From positions 3,669,001 through 3,733,000 of the forward strand of contig NZ_CP036250.1 in assembly GCF_004300825.1 (NCBI RefSeq): a stretch of DNA of 64,000 nucleotides, read 5' to 3'. This document shows, piece by piece, positions 25,974-34,760 of the stretch. Under the pieces are notes generated by a model. That model had not been told where the DNA came from and searched no databases. It was given only the letters and a program-made list of their open reading frames with translations. The DNA is from Egicoccus halophilus (GTDB taxonomy: Bacteria > Actinomycetota > Nitriliruptoria > Nitriliruptorales > Nitriliruptoraceae). The translations under genes were made by a program, and so were the position numbers. Position 1 is the stretch's first letter. Each line of letters starts with the position of its first letter.

Positions 25974-26831
25974 ATGGGAACTGTTCCTACCCCGCCACTC
26001 CGGTCCCCCTCCGGGTCCGTCGACGTGCGGCCCGACAGCCGAACGACGGCGCCGCCCGCGCTGCTGATGTCGGGACTCGGCGTCGACTACGGCACCCACC
26101 GGGCGGTGCGCGACGTCGACCTGACGGTGCCGACCGGCGCCGTGGTCGCCATCATCGGCCCGAACGGGTCGGGCAAGTCCACCCTGCTGTCGACCATCTC
26201 CGGACTCGCGCGCCCCACGCGCGGACGCCTCGAGGTGCTCGGCCTGCAACCGCGAAACGCCCGCCGCCGGGTGGCGCACGTCCTGCAGACGACGGTCGCG
26301 AACGAAGCGGTGCCGCTGACCGTGCGCGAGACGGTGAAGATGGGCTGCTACGGACGGCTGGGCCCCTTCCGCCCGCTGCGCGCCGCCGACCGGGCCGCCA
26401 TCGACGAGGCCGTCGAACGGATGCGCATCGGCGACCTGCTCGACCGGCAGCTCCTCGAGCTCTCCGGCGGGCAACGCCAGCGGGCCTACGTCGCCCAGGC
26501 GCTGGCGCAGCGCGCTGACGTGATCCTGCTCGACGAACCGATCACGGGCCTCGACCTGGTCACCCAGGAGACGATCACCGAGGTCATCGACGCCGAGCGG
26601 TCCCGCGGCGCGACCGTGGTGCTGACCACGCACGACGTCGGCACGGCCCAGCTCGCGGACCTCGTCGTGCTCATGGCGACCCGGGTCGTGGCGTCGGGCC
26701 CGCCGGCCGAGGTCCTCACCCCCCCGCACCTGGCCACCGCCTACGGCGGGCACGTGCACATGCTCGACGACGGCACGGTGGTTCTCGACGAGGCACACCA
26801 CCACGATCACCGGCATCACGACCAGCTGTGA
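25974..26831 (+). CDS. znuC: Zinc/manganese ABC transporter ATP-binding protein (ZnuC-like)
   Basis: ATPase of the Znu importer, up to 285 residues. Visible motifs are Walker A (GPNGSGKSTLL), the Q-loop region (VLQTTVANEAVPLTVRE), signature LSGGQRQRAYVAQALAQ, Walker B (DVILLDEPITGLD) and the H-loop (TTHDVGTAQLADLV). The C-terminus ends in a His cluster (HHHDHRHHDQL) that may bind metal. The start is unsure: ATG 25974 overlaps a possible -10 box and palindrome, so GTG 26025 or ATG 26067 (MSGLGVDYG) may be the real one. Its stop overlaps a GTG in frame with the ArsR gene. Confidence 0.92.
   Translation: MGTVPTPPLRSPSGSVDVRPDSRTTAPPALLMSGLGVDYGTHRAVRDVDLTVPTGAVVAIIGPNGSGKSTLLSTISGLARPTRGRLEVLGLQPRNARRRVAHVLQTTVANEAVPLTVRETVKMGCYGRLGPFRPLRAADRAAIDEAVERMRIGDLLDRQLLELSGGQRQRAYVAQALAQRADVILLDEPITGLDLVTQETITEVIDAERSRGATVVLTTHDVGTAQLADLVVLMATRVVASGPPAEVLTPPHLATAYGGHVHMLDDGTVVLDEAHHHDHRHHDQL
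25977..25987. promoter_or_regulatory. Palindrome in the znuA-znuC divergent promoter
   Basis: GGAACTGTTCC is a perfect 5-1-5 inverted repeat. GATAAT at 25970-25975 just before it looks like a rightward -10, which would put transcription start on the palindrome. It is a plausible repressor site, but it resembles a Zur box poorly. Confidence 0.4.
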
Positions 26832-26917
26832 GCACCGGCGCGCCCGTGGACCGGCCCCGCCGCCTCCGGCCAGCGCGCCCGCGACCGGCAGCGACCGGTG
26901 CATCTACACTTCCGCGC

Positions 26918-27223
26918 ATGCCTGACGACGACGCCTTCGACCGGACGTCGCTGCAGCGCGTCACGGACATCTTCAAGGCGCTCTCCAACCCGTTGCGGGT
27001 CGGCATCGTGCGGGAGCTCGCGGCCGGCGACCGGGCGGTGCACGAACTGGTCGCCGCGCTCGACGTCGCCCAGCCGCGGGTGTCCGAGCACCTCGCGATC
27101 CTTCGCGGCGCCCGGCTGGTGGAAGCACGCCGTGCTGGCCGCACGGTGAGCTACCACCTCGTCGACGAGCACGTGGCCCACATCGTCGAGGACGCGGTCG
27201 TCCACGCCCACGAGCCGCTCTGA
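26918..27223 (+). CDS. ArsR/SmtB-family metal-responsive repressor
   Basis: Winged-helix repressor of 101 residues: FKALSNPLRVGIVRELAAGD, VHELVAALDVAQPRVSEHLA, LVEARRAGRTVSYHLVDEH. The C-terminal helix (HVAHIVEDAVVHAHEPL) has His residues where SmtB/CzrA-type sensors bind zinc (alpha5 site), but I cannot assign the metal. It follows znuC and precedes the His-rich peptide. ATG 26918 has no ribosome site but TACACT lies 14 bases before it, so it may be leaderless. GTG 26828, overlapping the znuC stop, is the alternative and adds 30 residues. Confidence 0.85.
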   Translation: MPDDDAFDRTSLQRVTDIFKALSNPLRVGIVRELAAGDRAVHELVAALDVAQPRVSEHLAILRGARLVEARRAGRTVSYHLVDEHVAHIVEDAVVHAHEPL

Positions 27224-27307
27224 CACGCCGATCGACCGCCACCCGGGACGTTTCGACGCCATCCCGGACCGTGCGGCAACGAACTCGGACCGCGCACTCG
27301 TCGTACA

Positions 27308-27333
27308 CATCGGGATATCGCGATACTTCGATG
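27308..27333. promoter_or_regulatory. Inverted repeat upstream of the His-rich peptide (candidate ArsR or Zur operator)
   Basis: Outer arms CATCG (27308-27312) and CGATG (27329-27333) share a centre with the perfect 10-bp palindrome TATCGCGATA (27316-27325). Further flanks GTA/TAC are near-symmetric. It lies 55 bases before the peptide start in an unusually AT-rich patch. Confidence 0.5.
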
Positions 27334-27387
27334 TTACTGTCAGCCTCTCCCGCTGAGCCCGGGCCCGCCGAACCGAGAAGGAACGAC

Positions 27388-27537
27388 ATGTCGACGACCT
27401 GCGCCCCGCACGACCAGCACGAGCACGCCCACGGCCCCGACTGCGGCCACGAGACCGTCCAGCACGACGACCACGTCGACTACGTGCACGACGGCCACCG
27501 CCACGCCGAGCACGGCGACCACTACGACGAGCACTGA
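27388..27537 (+). CDS. 49-residue His-rich peptide of the zinc cluster
   Basis: A short peptide with 13 His and 2 Cys in 49 residues (DQHEHAHGPDCGHE, HVDYVHDGHRHAEHGDHYDE). GAAGGA lies seven bases before the ATG. The GHE...HDDHVDYVHDGH core looks conserved; short peptides of this kind occur near zinc-uptake genes in actinobacteria. It probably binds or buffers zinc, or serves as a metallochaperone; this is inference from composition and location. The upstream palindrome suggests metal-dependent control. Confidence 0.75.
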   Translation: MSTTCAPHDQHEHAHGPDCGHETVQHDDHVDYVHDGHRHAEHGDHYDEH

Positions 27538-27588
27538 GCCACGCTCGTCGCACTGCCCCGCTGACGAGCCAGTGTGGGCGCTCCCCCT

Positions 27589-27629
27589 GACGCCCGTCGC
27601 CCGTCGCCCGTCGCCCGGCGACGGGCGTC
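27589..27629. terminator. Bidirectional hairpin terminator
   Basis: GACGCCCGTCGCC (27589-27601) pairs perfectly with GGCGACGGGCGTC (27617-27629), a 13-bp stem. It lies between the convergent His-peptide and HIT genes and can end both transcripts. Its left arm and loop carry CGTCGCC-type direct repeats. Confidence 0.7.
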
Positions 27630-27637
27630 GTCGTGCG

Positions 27638-28006
27638 TCAGGCCGGCCCCTCGGGAGCGCCGGAGTCGATGTGACCGAGTTGGCGGCCGCCGAGCACGTG
27701 GAAGTGCAGATGGGCGACCGACTGGCCGCCGCGCTCCCCGACGTTGGTCGTGACGCGGTAGCCGTCGGCGATGCCCTCCTGTTCGGCCACCTGCCGACAC
27801 AGCGCGAAACAGTCGGCCAGCAGACCGGACGCACCGTCGTCGAGTTCGTGGACGGAGGCGACGTGACGCTCGGGCACGACCAGCACGTGCACCGGGGCCC
27901 GCGGCTCGATGTCCCGGAAGGCGAGCACCCCGTCCCCGGTCGCGACCCGCTCGGCAGGGACCTCCCCGGCGACGATGCGGCAGAACAGGCAGCTGTCGAC
28001 GGCCAC
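27638..28006 (-). CDS. HIT-family (HinT-like) nucleotide hydrolase
   Basis: Protein of 122 residues. CLFCRIVAGEVPAERV (Cys pair at the N-terminus), the ribose/phosphate-binding stretch and VAHLHFHVLGGRQL carrying the HxHxH catalytic triad are all present. Such proteins hydrolyse AMP-linked amides. GTG 28006 has GAGAGGG six bases upstream. The 260 bases beyond it hold no gene I can support, but an AT-rich stretch at 28121-28151 could be its promoter. Confidence 0.9.
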   Translation of the reverse strand: MAVDSCLFCRIVAGEVPAERVATGDGVLAFRDIEPRAPVHVLVVPERHVASVHELDDGASGLLADCFALCRQVAEQEGIADGYRVTTNVGERGGQSVAHLHFHVLGGRQLGHIDSGAPEGPA

Positions 28007-28265
28007 CGGCGGCCCTCTCGTGTCGCGTGGGAGAACGGTGCCGCGCCACCGTAGGCCCGCGCTCCGACCGCCGCCACCTCGCTCCGCTCCCACCGGGCAC
28101 GCGTGACGGCCGTTGTCGACCATCGTTAGTGGCAATTTTCCCTATCTCGTTGACCGAGGAACACCCGACCGGCGGCGCTGCGCCTGGTCGCCTCCCTGCA
28201 GGGCACCGACCCCGACCTCGACGACCGGCCCCGCGTGGCGACACTCCGGTGAGCCGGGCCCCGCG

Positions 28266-29054
28266 TCAACCCTCGAAGCGGTCGAGCTCGACCAGCACCG
28301 GGGCGTGGTCGGAGGGCTTGTCGCCGGCCCGGTTGTTCTTGCGGTAGGACCGGTCGACCCGGACGGTGCGCACACCGAGGTGCTCGCTGACCAACGCATA
28401 GTCCAGACGCATGCCCATGCCGCGGTGGAACGCTCCCATCCGGTAGTCCCACCAGGTGTAGCCGACCTCGTCGGGCGCGACCTGTCGCCACGCGTCGACC
28501 AGCCCGAGCGCCAGGATGGCCTCGAGGTGGGCGCGTTCCTCGGGGGTGACGTGGGTCGAGCCGGCCCACGCGCCCGGGTCCCACAGGTCCCGATCGTCCC
28601 GGGTCACGTTGAGATCGCCGGCCACGACCGTGGGGCCCGCCGCGACCAGCGTCCGCGTCCGGTCCCGCATCGCCTCGAAGAAGTGCAGCTTCGCCGCGAA
28701 CATCGGATGGTCCGGGGACCGGCCGTTGACCACGTAGGTGCTCACGACGGACACCCCACCGACACGGGCCTCGACCCAGCGGGCCTCGGCCTCGTCGGGC
28801 TCGCCGGGCAGGCCGTGTACCACCTCGTCGATCTCGAGGTCCTGCCGGACCAGCAGCGCGACACCGTTCCAACGCCCGGCCGAGTGGTCGACCGCCGTGT
28901 AGCCGGCCATGCCGAACTCCCGGTGCGGGAACGCCTCGGCGGCGCACTTGGTCTCCTGCAGGCAGACCACGTCGGGATCGTGCTCGTCCAGCAGTTCCAG
29001 CACCCGAGGCAGCCGTGCCTTGAGGGAGTTGACGTTCCAGGTCACCAGCCGCAC
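28266..29054 (-). CDS. xthA: Exodeoxyribonuclease III (AP endonuclease family)
   Basis: DNA repair nuclease of 262 residues for abasic sites and 3' blocks. TWNVNSLKARLPRVLE at the N-terminus (catalytic Asn), VCLQETKCAAEAFP (Mg-binding Glu), VVSTYVVNGRSPD (Tyr), TVVAGDLNVTRDDRDLWDPG (Asp/Asn pair) and GDKPSDHAPVLVEL (final Asp-His) cover the active site. GTG 29054 has GAGG upstream. It is divergent from the MFS gene. Confidence 0.94.
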   Translation of the reverse strand: MRLVTWNVNSLKARLPRVLELLDEHDPDVVCLQETKCAAEAFPHREFGMAGYTAVDHSAGRWNGVALLVRQDLEIDEVVHGLPGEPDEAEARWVEARVGGVSVVSTYVVNGRSPDHPMFAAKLHFFEAMRDRTRTLVAAGPTVVAGDLNVTRDDRDLWDPGAWAGSTHVTPEERAHLEAILALGLVDAWRQVAPDEVGYTWWDYRMGAFHRGMGMRLDYALVSEHLGVRTVRVDRSYRKNNRAGDKPSDHAPVLVELDRFEG

Positions 29055-29172
29055 GGCTCGCCTCGGGTCGCGGTCACATCCTCCCGGGCGGCCACCGCCC
29101 AGGGTCGGGGCGCGACGGTAGCCCCGGTAGGTTCCGTGCGCCGTTGCCCGCTCCCGGCCGACAGGAACCTGC

Positions 29173-30474
29173 GTGTCCGACGCTCCGTCCCGCGGGTCGG
29201 GCACCGGCCGTAGCCGGAACCGTCCGGCCTGGCTGACGGTGCCCGTCCTGACCGTCTCGGTGCTGTCGATCGGGGCCGGGATCGCGCAGTTCAGCGTCAC
29301 GGCCGTCATCGGGGACGTCGCGGCGGTGTTCGGCGAGACGGGCACCGGCGGGGACCTCGCGGCCGAGATCGGGCTGCCGGCGACCACCCTCGGGGTGGCG
29401 TTGGCGCTGGTCCGCATCGCTTCGCTGGCGAGCCTGCCCATCGCGTCGCTGGCGGACCGTTTCGGACGCCGCAACCTCCTGCTGACCCTGGCCGCGATCG
29501 GGCTGTTCCTCACCTGCGGTGCCGCGCTCGCCCCCGGCTTCTGGTGGTACGTCGGCCTCGTGGCCCTGGCGCGCCCGGCGCTGTCGACGGTCAACGCCCT
29601 GGCCGGGGTCGTCGCCGCCGAGGAGGCCACCTCCCGCGACCGCTCGTCGGCGATCGCGCTGGTCACGGCCGCCTACGGGCTGGGCGCGGGCGTGGTGTCG
29701 ATCGGCCGTGGGCTGCTCCCGGGAGAACCCTCCTTCCGCGTGGTGACCGCCTTCGCGCTCGTCCCAATGGTGCTGCTGCCGGTCCTCGCCCGCAAGGTCC
29801 GCGAGCCCCGCATCGCCGAGCGGGCCGCGCATGCCCACGGGCTACCGGGCCTGGTGCCACGTCGCCTCGCGCGTCCGGTGGCCCTGCTCGCCCTGGTCTC
29901 CGGCGGCATCGCGCTCGCGACCGGGCCCGGCTTCACCTACCTGTTCGTCTACGGCGAGGGGGTGCTCGGTGCGTCGCCGCTGTTCATCTCGATGCTCGTG
30001 CTGGGCGCCGGACCGGCCGGGTTGACCGGGATCCTGCTCGGACGCGCGGGGGCCGACCGCCTCGGCCGCCGGCTCACCGCCGGCCTGATGATGGCGCTGG
30101 CCGGTCTCTCGGTGGCCATCGCCTACGCCGGCGACACCACCTGGCTCGCCGCCGGTTACCTGCTGGCGATCGCGTTCAGCAGCGGCTTCGCCCCACCGAC
30201 CGGCGCACTGGCGGCCGAGATCGCCCCGACCCGGTACCGGGCCACGGTGGCCGGCTGGATCACGATGGCCGGCGTGGCCGGCGCCGTGATCGGCCTGCTC
30301 TCGTTCGGGGTGCTCGCCGACCTCACCGGCGGCTTCGCCAATGCCTCGATCGCCATCGGTGTCCTCGTGGCCGTGCTCGCCAGCGCCTTCCTCGGTCTAC
30401 CCGAGACCCGCGGTCGCGAGCTCGACGACCTCGAGGACGGCGACACCGAGGCACGCGAACACACGGCGGACTGA
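29173..30474 (+). CDS. Major facilitator superfamily transporter
   Basis: Membrane transporter of 433 residues with 12 predicted helices. The MFS motif in the first cytoplasmic loop is present (SLADRFGRRNLLL). The second half contains GAGPAGLTGILLGRAGADRL and GFAPPTGALAAEIAPTRYRA, and the protein ends LPETRGRELDDLEDGD, a sugar-porter-like PETRG-type end. The substrate is unknown; the convergent alpha-xylosidase gene makes a sugar or sugar derivative plausible, but that is weak. GTG 29173 has AGGA upstream. Confidence 0.85.
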   Translation: MSDAPSRGSGTGRSRNRPAWLTVPVLTVSVLSIGAGIAQFSVTAVIGDVAAVFGETGTGGDLAAEIGLPATTLGVALALVRIASLASLPIASLADRFGRRNLLLTLAAIGLFLTCGAALAPGFWWYVGLVALARPALSTVNALAGVVAAEEATSRDRSSAIALVTAAYGLGAGVVSIGRGLLPGEPSFRVVTAFALVPMVLLPVLARKVREPRIAERAAHAHGLPGLVPRRLARPVALLALVSGGIALATGPGFTYLFVYGEGVLGASPLFISMLVLGAGPAGLTGILLGRAGADRLGRRLTAGLMMALAGLSVAIAYAGDTTWLAAGYLLAIAFSSGFAPPTGALAAEIAPTRYRATVAGWITMAGVAGAVIGLLSFGVLADLTGGFANASIAIGVLVAVLASAFLGLPETRGRELDDLEDGDTEAREHTAD

Positions 30475-30478
30475 GGGC

Positions 30479-32809
30479 TCACCAGCGCGGGTCGTCACCG
30501 TCCGCGAGGTCCACGACCAGCGCACCGACGCCGGTGGCGGCCGTCACCTGCAGTTCCGCGTCCTCGGCGCGGTCCCCGTCGACCACCTCGCCGTCGACGC
30601 CGACCAGCACCAGCGACCACGGCCCCGGCGCGCCCTCGGCGGTCGCCGTGACGCGGCCACCGGCGCGACGCAGCGTGAAGCGCGCGGGCGCCTGGTCGTC
30701 CACGGCGGGCACCACGACGGTGCGCTCGGTGCCGTCGGCGAGCCCGTGGACCCGGAGCACCACGCCGTCGCGCAGGTCGTGGTCGGGACGCTCGACCCGC
30801 TCGGTCGTCGCCAGCACGGCGCCGGGACGCACCAACAGCGGCAGGCTGTCGAACCCGTGGCGCTCGGTGCGCCAGCCCGGCCCCTGGACGACCTCGCCGG
30901 TCAGCAGCGAGGTCCAGGCACCCTCGGGGACGTAGTAGGACACGTCTCCCGAAGCGGAGAAGACGGGCGCCACGAGCAGGTCACCGCCGAGCAGGTACTG
31001 ACGGTCGAGGTGGGTGCAGGCGGGGTCGTCGGGGAACTCGAGCGGCATCGCGCGCATCACGGGCACTCCCTGCTGCGTGGCCTCGTGGGCGGCGCCCCAC
31101 AGGTAGGGCATCAGGCGCAGCTTGAGGTGCGTGAAGGAGCGCAGGACGTCGACCGACTCCTCGTCGACCAACCACGGCACCCGGTAGGACCCCGAGCCGT
31201 GGAGCCGGCTGTGCGAGGACAGCAGGCCGAAGGCGATCCAGCGCTTGAAGACGGCCGGGTCCGGGGTGCCCTCGAAGCCGCCGATGTCGTGGCTCCAGAA
31301 CCCGAAGCCGGACAGGCCGAGCGACAACCCACCGCGCAGGCTCTCGGCCATCGACACGAACGTCGACTCGCAGTCCCCGCCCCAGTGCACGGGGAACTGC
31401 TGTCCGCCGGCGGTCGCCGAGCGGGCGAACACCACCGCGTCGCCGCGGCCCCGCCGTCGCTCGAGCAGCTCGAACACCGAGGCGTTGTAGAGATGCGCGT
31501 AGTAGTTGTGCATCAGCGCGGGGTCGGAGCCGTCGTGCCACACGACGTCGGTCGGCACCCGCTCGCCGAAGTCGGTCTTGAAGCTGTCCACGCCCATGTC
31601 GAGCAGCGCCTCGAGCTTGCCGACGTACCAGGCGCGCGCCGCGGGATTGGTGAAGTCGACCAGCGCCATGCCGGGCTGCCACAGGTCCCACTGCCACACG
31701 CTGCCGTCAGGGCGACGCAGCAGGTAGCCGGCCTCGCGACCCTCCTCGAACAGCGGCGAACGCTGCGCGATGTAGGGGTTGATCCAGACACAGACCTTCA
31801 GGCCCCGGTCCTTGAGGCGCTGCAGCATGCCCTTGGGGTCGGGGAACGTCCGCGGGTCCCACTCGAAGTCGCACCAGTGGAACTCGCGCATCCAGAAGCA
31901 GTCGAAGTGGAACACGCTCAGCGGCAGCTCGCGCTGTTCCATGCCCTCGATGAAGCTCGTGACCGTGGCCTCGTCGTAGTCGGTGGTGAACGAGGTCGAC
32001 AACCACAAGCCGAACGACCATGCGGGCGGCAGCGCGGGGCGCCCGGTCAGTGCGGTGTAGCGTTCCAGGATCGCCTTCGGGCTCGGGCCGTGGATGACGA
32101 GGTAGGACAGGGTCTGGCCCTCGACGCTGAACGACACCCGCGAGTTCACCTCGCTGGCGACCTCGAAGGAGACGTGGGCCGGGGTGTCGACGAACACGCC
32201 GTATCCCCCGTCGGTGAGGTAGAACGGGACGTTCTTGTAGGCCTGTTCGCTGCTGGTGCCGCCGTCGGCGTTCCAGATGTCGACGACCTGGCCGTTCTTC
32301 ACGAACGGTCCGAACCGCTCACCGAGTCCGTAGACGTGCTGGTCGAGGCCGAGCTCGAGCTGCTCACGCACGTAGGAACGTCCGTCGAGCTCCAGCTTGG
32401 CCATCGCCTTGGTGCCGCTGGCGGTGAGCACACGGCCGTCGGCCTCGAAGCTCAGCCCGAACGGCGCCCCGCGCCGGACGCGCACCGCGAGGCGGCCGGC
32501 CTGCAGCACCGCCTCGGTGTCGTCGACGTGCACCTCGGCGTCGGGCCGATCGGGCAGGACCGCGAAGTGCGGGCCGGGGTCGGTGCCCCCGGCGTGGTGG
32601 GTGACGCTGACCCGGATCACCTCGTCCATCGGTGAGCTGCAGCGCACCGTCAGCACCGGCCCCTTGAGGGTGTCCCCACGGTGGCGGATCGGGTGGGTGG
32701 GCGCGTCGACGGAGAAGCAGCCGGGCCCGGGGCGCACGTCGTAGGCCTCGGCGGGGACGTGCGCGCGGACGCCGTCGCGCATCAACCAGTAACCGTCACT
32801 GAACTTCAC
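30479..32809 (-). CDS. yicI: Alpha-xylosidase, GH31 (YicI-like)
   Basis: Retaining glycoside hydrolase of 776 residues, probably cytoplasmic (no signal). The catalytic nucleophile is Asp413 in SFKTDFGERVPTDVV and the acid/base is Asp479 in PVHWGGDCEST, both in the contexts of E. coli YicI. FHFDCFWMREFHWCDFEWD matches the alpha-xylosidase subgroup rather than alpha-glucosidases. It removes alpha-xylosyl units, for example from isoprimeverose of xyloglucan. It is the last gene of a binding protein-permease-permease-yicI operon whose substrate is therefore probably an alpha-xyloside. Confidence 0.95.
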   Translation of the reverse strand: MKFSDGYWLMRDGVRAHVPAEAYDVRPGPGCFSVDAPTHPIRHRGDTLKGPVLTVRCSSPMDEVIRVSVTHHAGGTDPGPHFAVLPDRPDAEVHVDDTEAVLQAGRLAVRVRRGAPFGLSFEADGRVLTASGTKAMAKLELDGRSYVREQLELGLDQHVYGLGERFGPFVKNGQVVDIWNADGGTSSEQAYKNVPFYLTDGGYGVFVDTPAHVSFEVASEVNSRVSFSVEGQTLSYLVIHGPSPKAILERYTALTGRPALPPAWSFGLWLSTSFTTDYDEATVTSFIEGMEQRELPLSVFHFDCFWMREFHWCDFEWDPRTFPDPKGMLQRLKDRGLKVCVWINPYIAQRSPLFEEGREAGYLLRRPDGSVWQWDLWQPGMALVDFTNPAARAWYVGKLEALLDMGVDSFKTDFGERVPTDVVWHDGSDPALMHNYYAHLYNASVFELLERRRGRGDAVVFARSATAGGQQFPVHWGGDCESTFVSMAESLRGGLSLGLSGFGFWSHDIGGFEGTPDPAVFKRWIAFGLLSSHSRLHGSGSYRVPWLVDEESVDVLRSFTHLKLRLMPYLWGAAHEATQQGVPVMRAMPLEFPDDPACTHLDRQYLLGGDLLVAPVFSASGDVSYYVPEGAWTSLLTGEVVQGPGWRTERHGFDSLPLLVRPGAVLATTERVERPDHDLRDGVVLRVHGLADGTERTVVVPAVDDQAPARFTLRRAGGRVTATAEGAPGPWSLVLVGVDGEVVDGDRAEDAELQVTAATGVGALVVDLADGDDPRW

Positions 32810-32851
32810 GGGACACCTGCGACAGGGAGACGGGTCGGACGGGAAGGTGCG

Positions 32852-33745
32852 TCACTTGACCGCACCGGCGGTGATCCCCCGGGTGAGGGTCCGCTGGAAG
32901 AGCAGGAAGAAGACGATGGCGGGGAGCACGCCGAGCAGGCCCGAGGCGCTGGACATGGTGGCGTCCATCAGCCGCTGGCCCTGGAGCACCCCCAGCGCCA
33001 CGGGCACCGTCTGGTTGGCGTTCGAGATCAGGAAGATCAGTGGCAGGAAGAACTCGTTCCAGGTCCAGATGAAGAAGAACACGAACAGCACCGACAGCGT
33101 CGGACGGCTGACGGGGACGATCACGCGCCACAGCAGTTGCCACTTGGTGGCACCGTCGACCCGGGCGGCCTCGAGGATCTCGGTCGGGAACTTCGCCAGC
33201 ACGCTCGACAGCAGGTAGGTCCCGAAGGCGCTCTGGATCACGGTGAAGATCACGATCACGGCGAAGCGGGTGTCGTAGATCCCGACCGCCCGTGCGAGGT
33301 AGTACAGCGGGTAGGCCAGCGCCTCGTGGGGCAGCATGTTGGCCAGCAGGAACAGCACCAGGAACGCGAGTCGGCCCCGCACGCGGCCGATGCCGATGAC
33401 GAACGCGTTGCACAGCGAGAGCACCACCGCCCCGACGGCCACCGTGCCGCTGATGAGCGCGCTGTTGATCAGCTTCTGCCCGAAGTCGACCCGGTGCCAG
33501 AAGTCGATCAAGCCCTGCAGATACAGGCCCTCGGGCAGCGCGAGCGGACCGTTGGTCGAGTACTCCGCCGGCGTCTTGATCGCGTTCATCGTGACGAGCA
33601 GGAACGGGGCCAACGTCAGCAGGGCGACGACGACGAGGAGCGCGAGCACGACCCAGGGGCCCAGTGACGCCCGGGTCCGGGGCAGACGCTCGACCGGCGG
33701 GGTGACCCGGTCTGCCGGTGGCCGCAGCGGTGTGGTGGTCGCCAT
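32852..33745 (-). CDS. CUT1 sugar ABC transporter permease (MalG type)
   Basis: Permease of 297 residues with a polar N-terminus, then about six helices. The EAA loop is LEAARVDGATKWQLLWRVIV and the C-terminus is the usual QRTLTRGITAGAVK. It is the second permease of the alpha-xyloside importer. ATG 33745 is one base after the stop of the first permease, and yicI follows by about 40 bases. No ATPase gene is nearby. Confidence 0.92.
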   Translation of the reverse strand: MATTTPLRPPADRVTPPVERLPRTRASLGPWVVLALLVVVALLTLAPFLLVTMNAIKTPAEYSTNGPLALPEGLYLQGLIDFWHRVDFGQKLINSALISGTVAVGAVVLSLCNAFVIGIGRVRGRLAFLVLFLLANMLPHEALAYPLYYLARAVGIYDTRFAVIVIFTVIQSAFGTYLLSSVLAKFPTEILEAARVDGATKWQLLWRVIVPVSRPTLSVLFVFFFIWTWNEFFLPLIFLISNANQTVPVALGVLQGQRLMDATMSSASGLLGVLPAIVFFLLFQRTLTRGITAGAVK

Positions 33746-33746
33746 G

Positions 33747-34661
33747 TCAGCTCGCCTCCCGCAACTCGTCGCGTGACTGGGCACCGAGGAAGAGCGCGCT
33801 GAAGACCACCACGATGAGCGTCAGGACGGTGGCGATCGCGGCGCCGTAGCCGACCTGCGCCCGCTCGAAGAAATTCTGGTAGGCGAAGTAGCTCGGGACG
33901 TTGGTGGCGTTGCCGGGGCCGCCACGGGTGAGCACGTAGATCGGCCCGAACACCTTGAGCGCAGCGATGGTGGTGGTCAGCAGGACCACGAAGATCTCCG
34001 GACGGATCATGTGCACGGTGATGTGCCGGAACCGCTGTGCCCAGTTGGCGCCGTCGAGTTCGGCGGCCTCGTACAGCTGGGGATCGACCCGTTGCAGGCC
34101 GGCCATGAAGATGACCACCGGGTAGCCGACCTGGAACCAGATCATCACCGCCATCACCGACAGCAGCGCCGTGCTGTGGTCACCCAGCCAGTTGCGGGTG
34201 AGCGTGTCGAGACCGAGCGTGCGCAACGAGAGGTTGAGCGCCCCGTAGGTCGGGTGCAGGATCCAGCCCCACACGACGCCGGCGACGGCCACCGGCAGTA
34301 CCTGCGGCAGGTAGAAGGCCGCGCGCAACCCGCTGGCCGGTCGGTCACCGAGCTTCTTGCCGACGTAGTCGAACAGCAGCGAGGCCAGGAACAGCCCCAG
34401 CACGGTGGGCACGATCGCCATCGCGACGATCATCGCCAGGATGTTGCGGAACGACGCCCAGAAGGCCGCGTCGGACACCAGCCGGGTGTAGTTGTCCAAC
34501 CCCACCCACGACGGCGTCCCGACGCCGGTCCAGGTGGTGAAGCTCAGCCCGATGTTCATCGTCAGCGGCAGCGCGATGACCACGGCGAAGAGCAGCAGGC
34601 CGGGTACCAGGAAGGGCAGGAAACCGCGGTCGACCACCACGGCACCACGTTGTTTGGCCAT
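33747..34661 (-). CDS. CUT1 sugar ABC transporter permease (MalF type)
   Basis: Permease of 304 residues: six helices, no large extracytoplasmic insert (unlike the MalF at 0.9-2.6 kb). The start is FLPFLVPGLLLFAVVIALPL and the EAA loop is YEAAELDGANWAQRFRHITV. It works with the next permease and the upstream binding protein. The binding-protein gene is damaged, so transport may be lost unless another binding protein serves it. Confidence 0.92.
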   Translation of the reverse strand: MAKQRGAVVVDRGFLPFLVPGLLLFAVVIALPLTMNIGLSFTTWTGVGTPSWVGLDNYTRLVSDAAFWASFRNILAMIVAMAIVPTVLGLFLASLLFDYVGKKLGDRPASGLRAAFYLPQVLPVAVAGVVWGWILHPTYGALNLSLRTLGLDTLTRNWLGDHSTALLSVMAVMIWFQVGYPVVIFMAGLQRVDPQLYEAAELDGANWAQRFRHITVHMIRPEIFVVLLTTTIAALKVFGPIYVLTRGGPGNATNVPSYFAYQNFFERAQVGYGAAIATVLTLIVVVFSALFLGAQSRDELREAS

Positions 34662-34760
34662 GAGAACCTCACACCGTCACGCGCCACCCGGACGACGGGG
34701 GCGTTGGCCGGGTGCCGCGGCGCCGGTGGGGAGAGACACCGGCGCCGCGACAGCGGCGTC

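Noticed and set aside
25955..25990. Canonical Zur box in the znuA-znuC region
   Set aside because: The best alignment to TGAAAATnATTTTCA matches only about nine of fourteen positions, mostly on one side, so I list the separate GGAACTGTTCC palindrome instead.
28007..28265. Small gene in the gap between the HIT and xthA genes
   Set aside because: Frames here lack a ribosome site and recognisable composition; the AT-rich patch at 28121-28151 looks more like a promoter.
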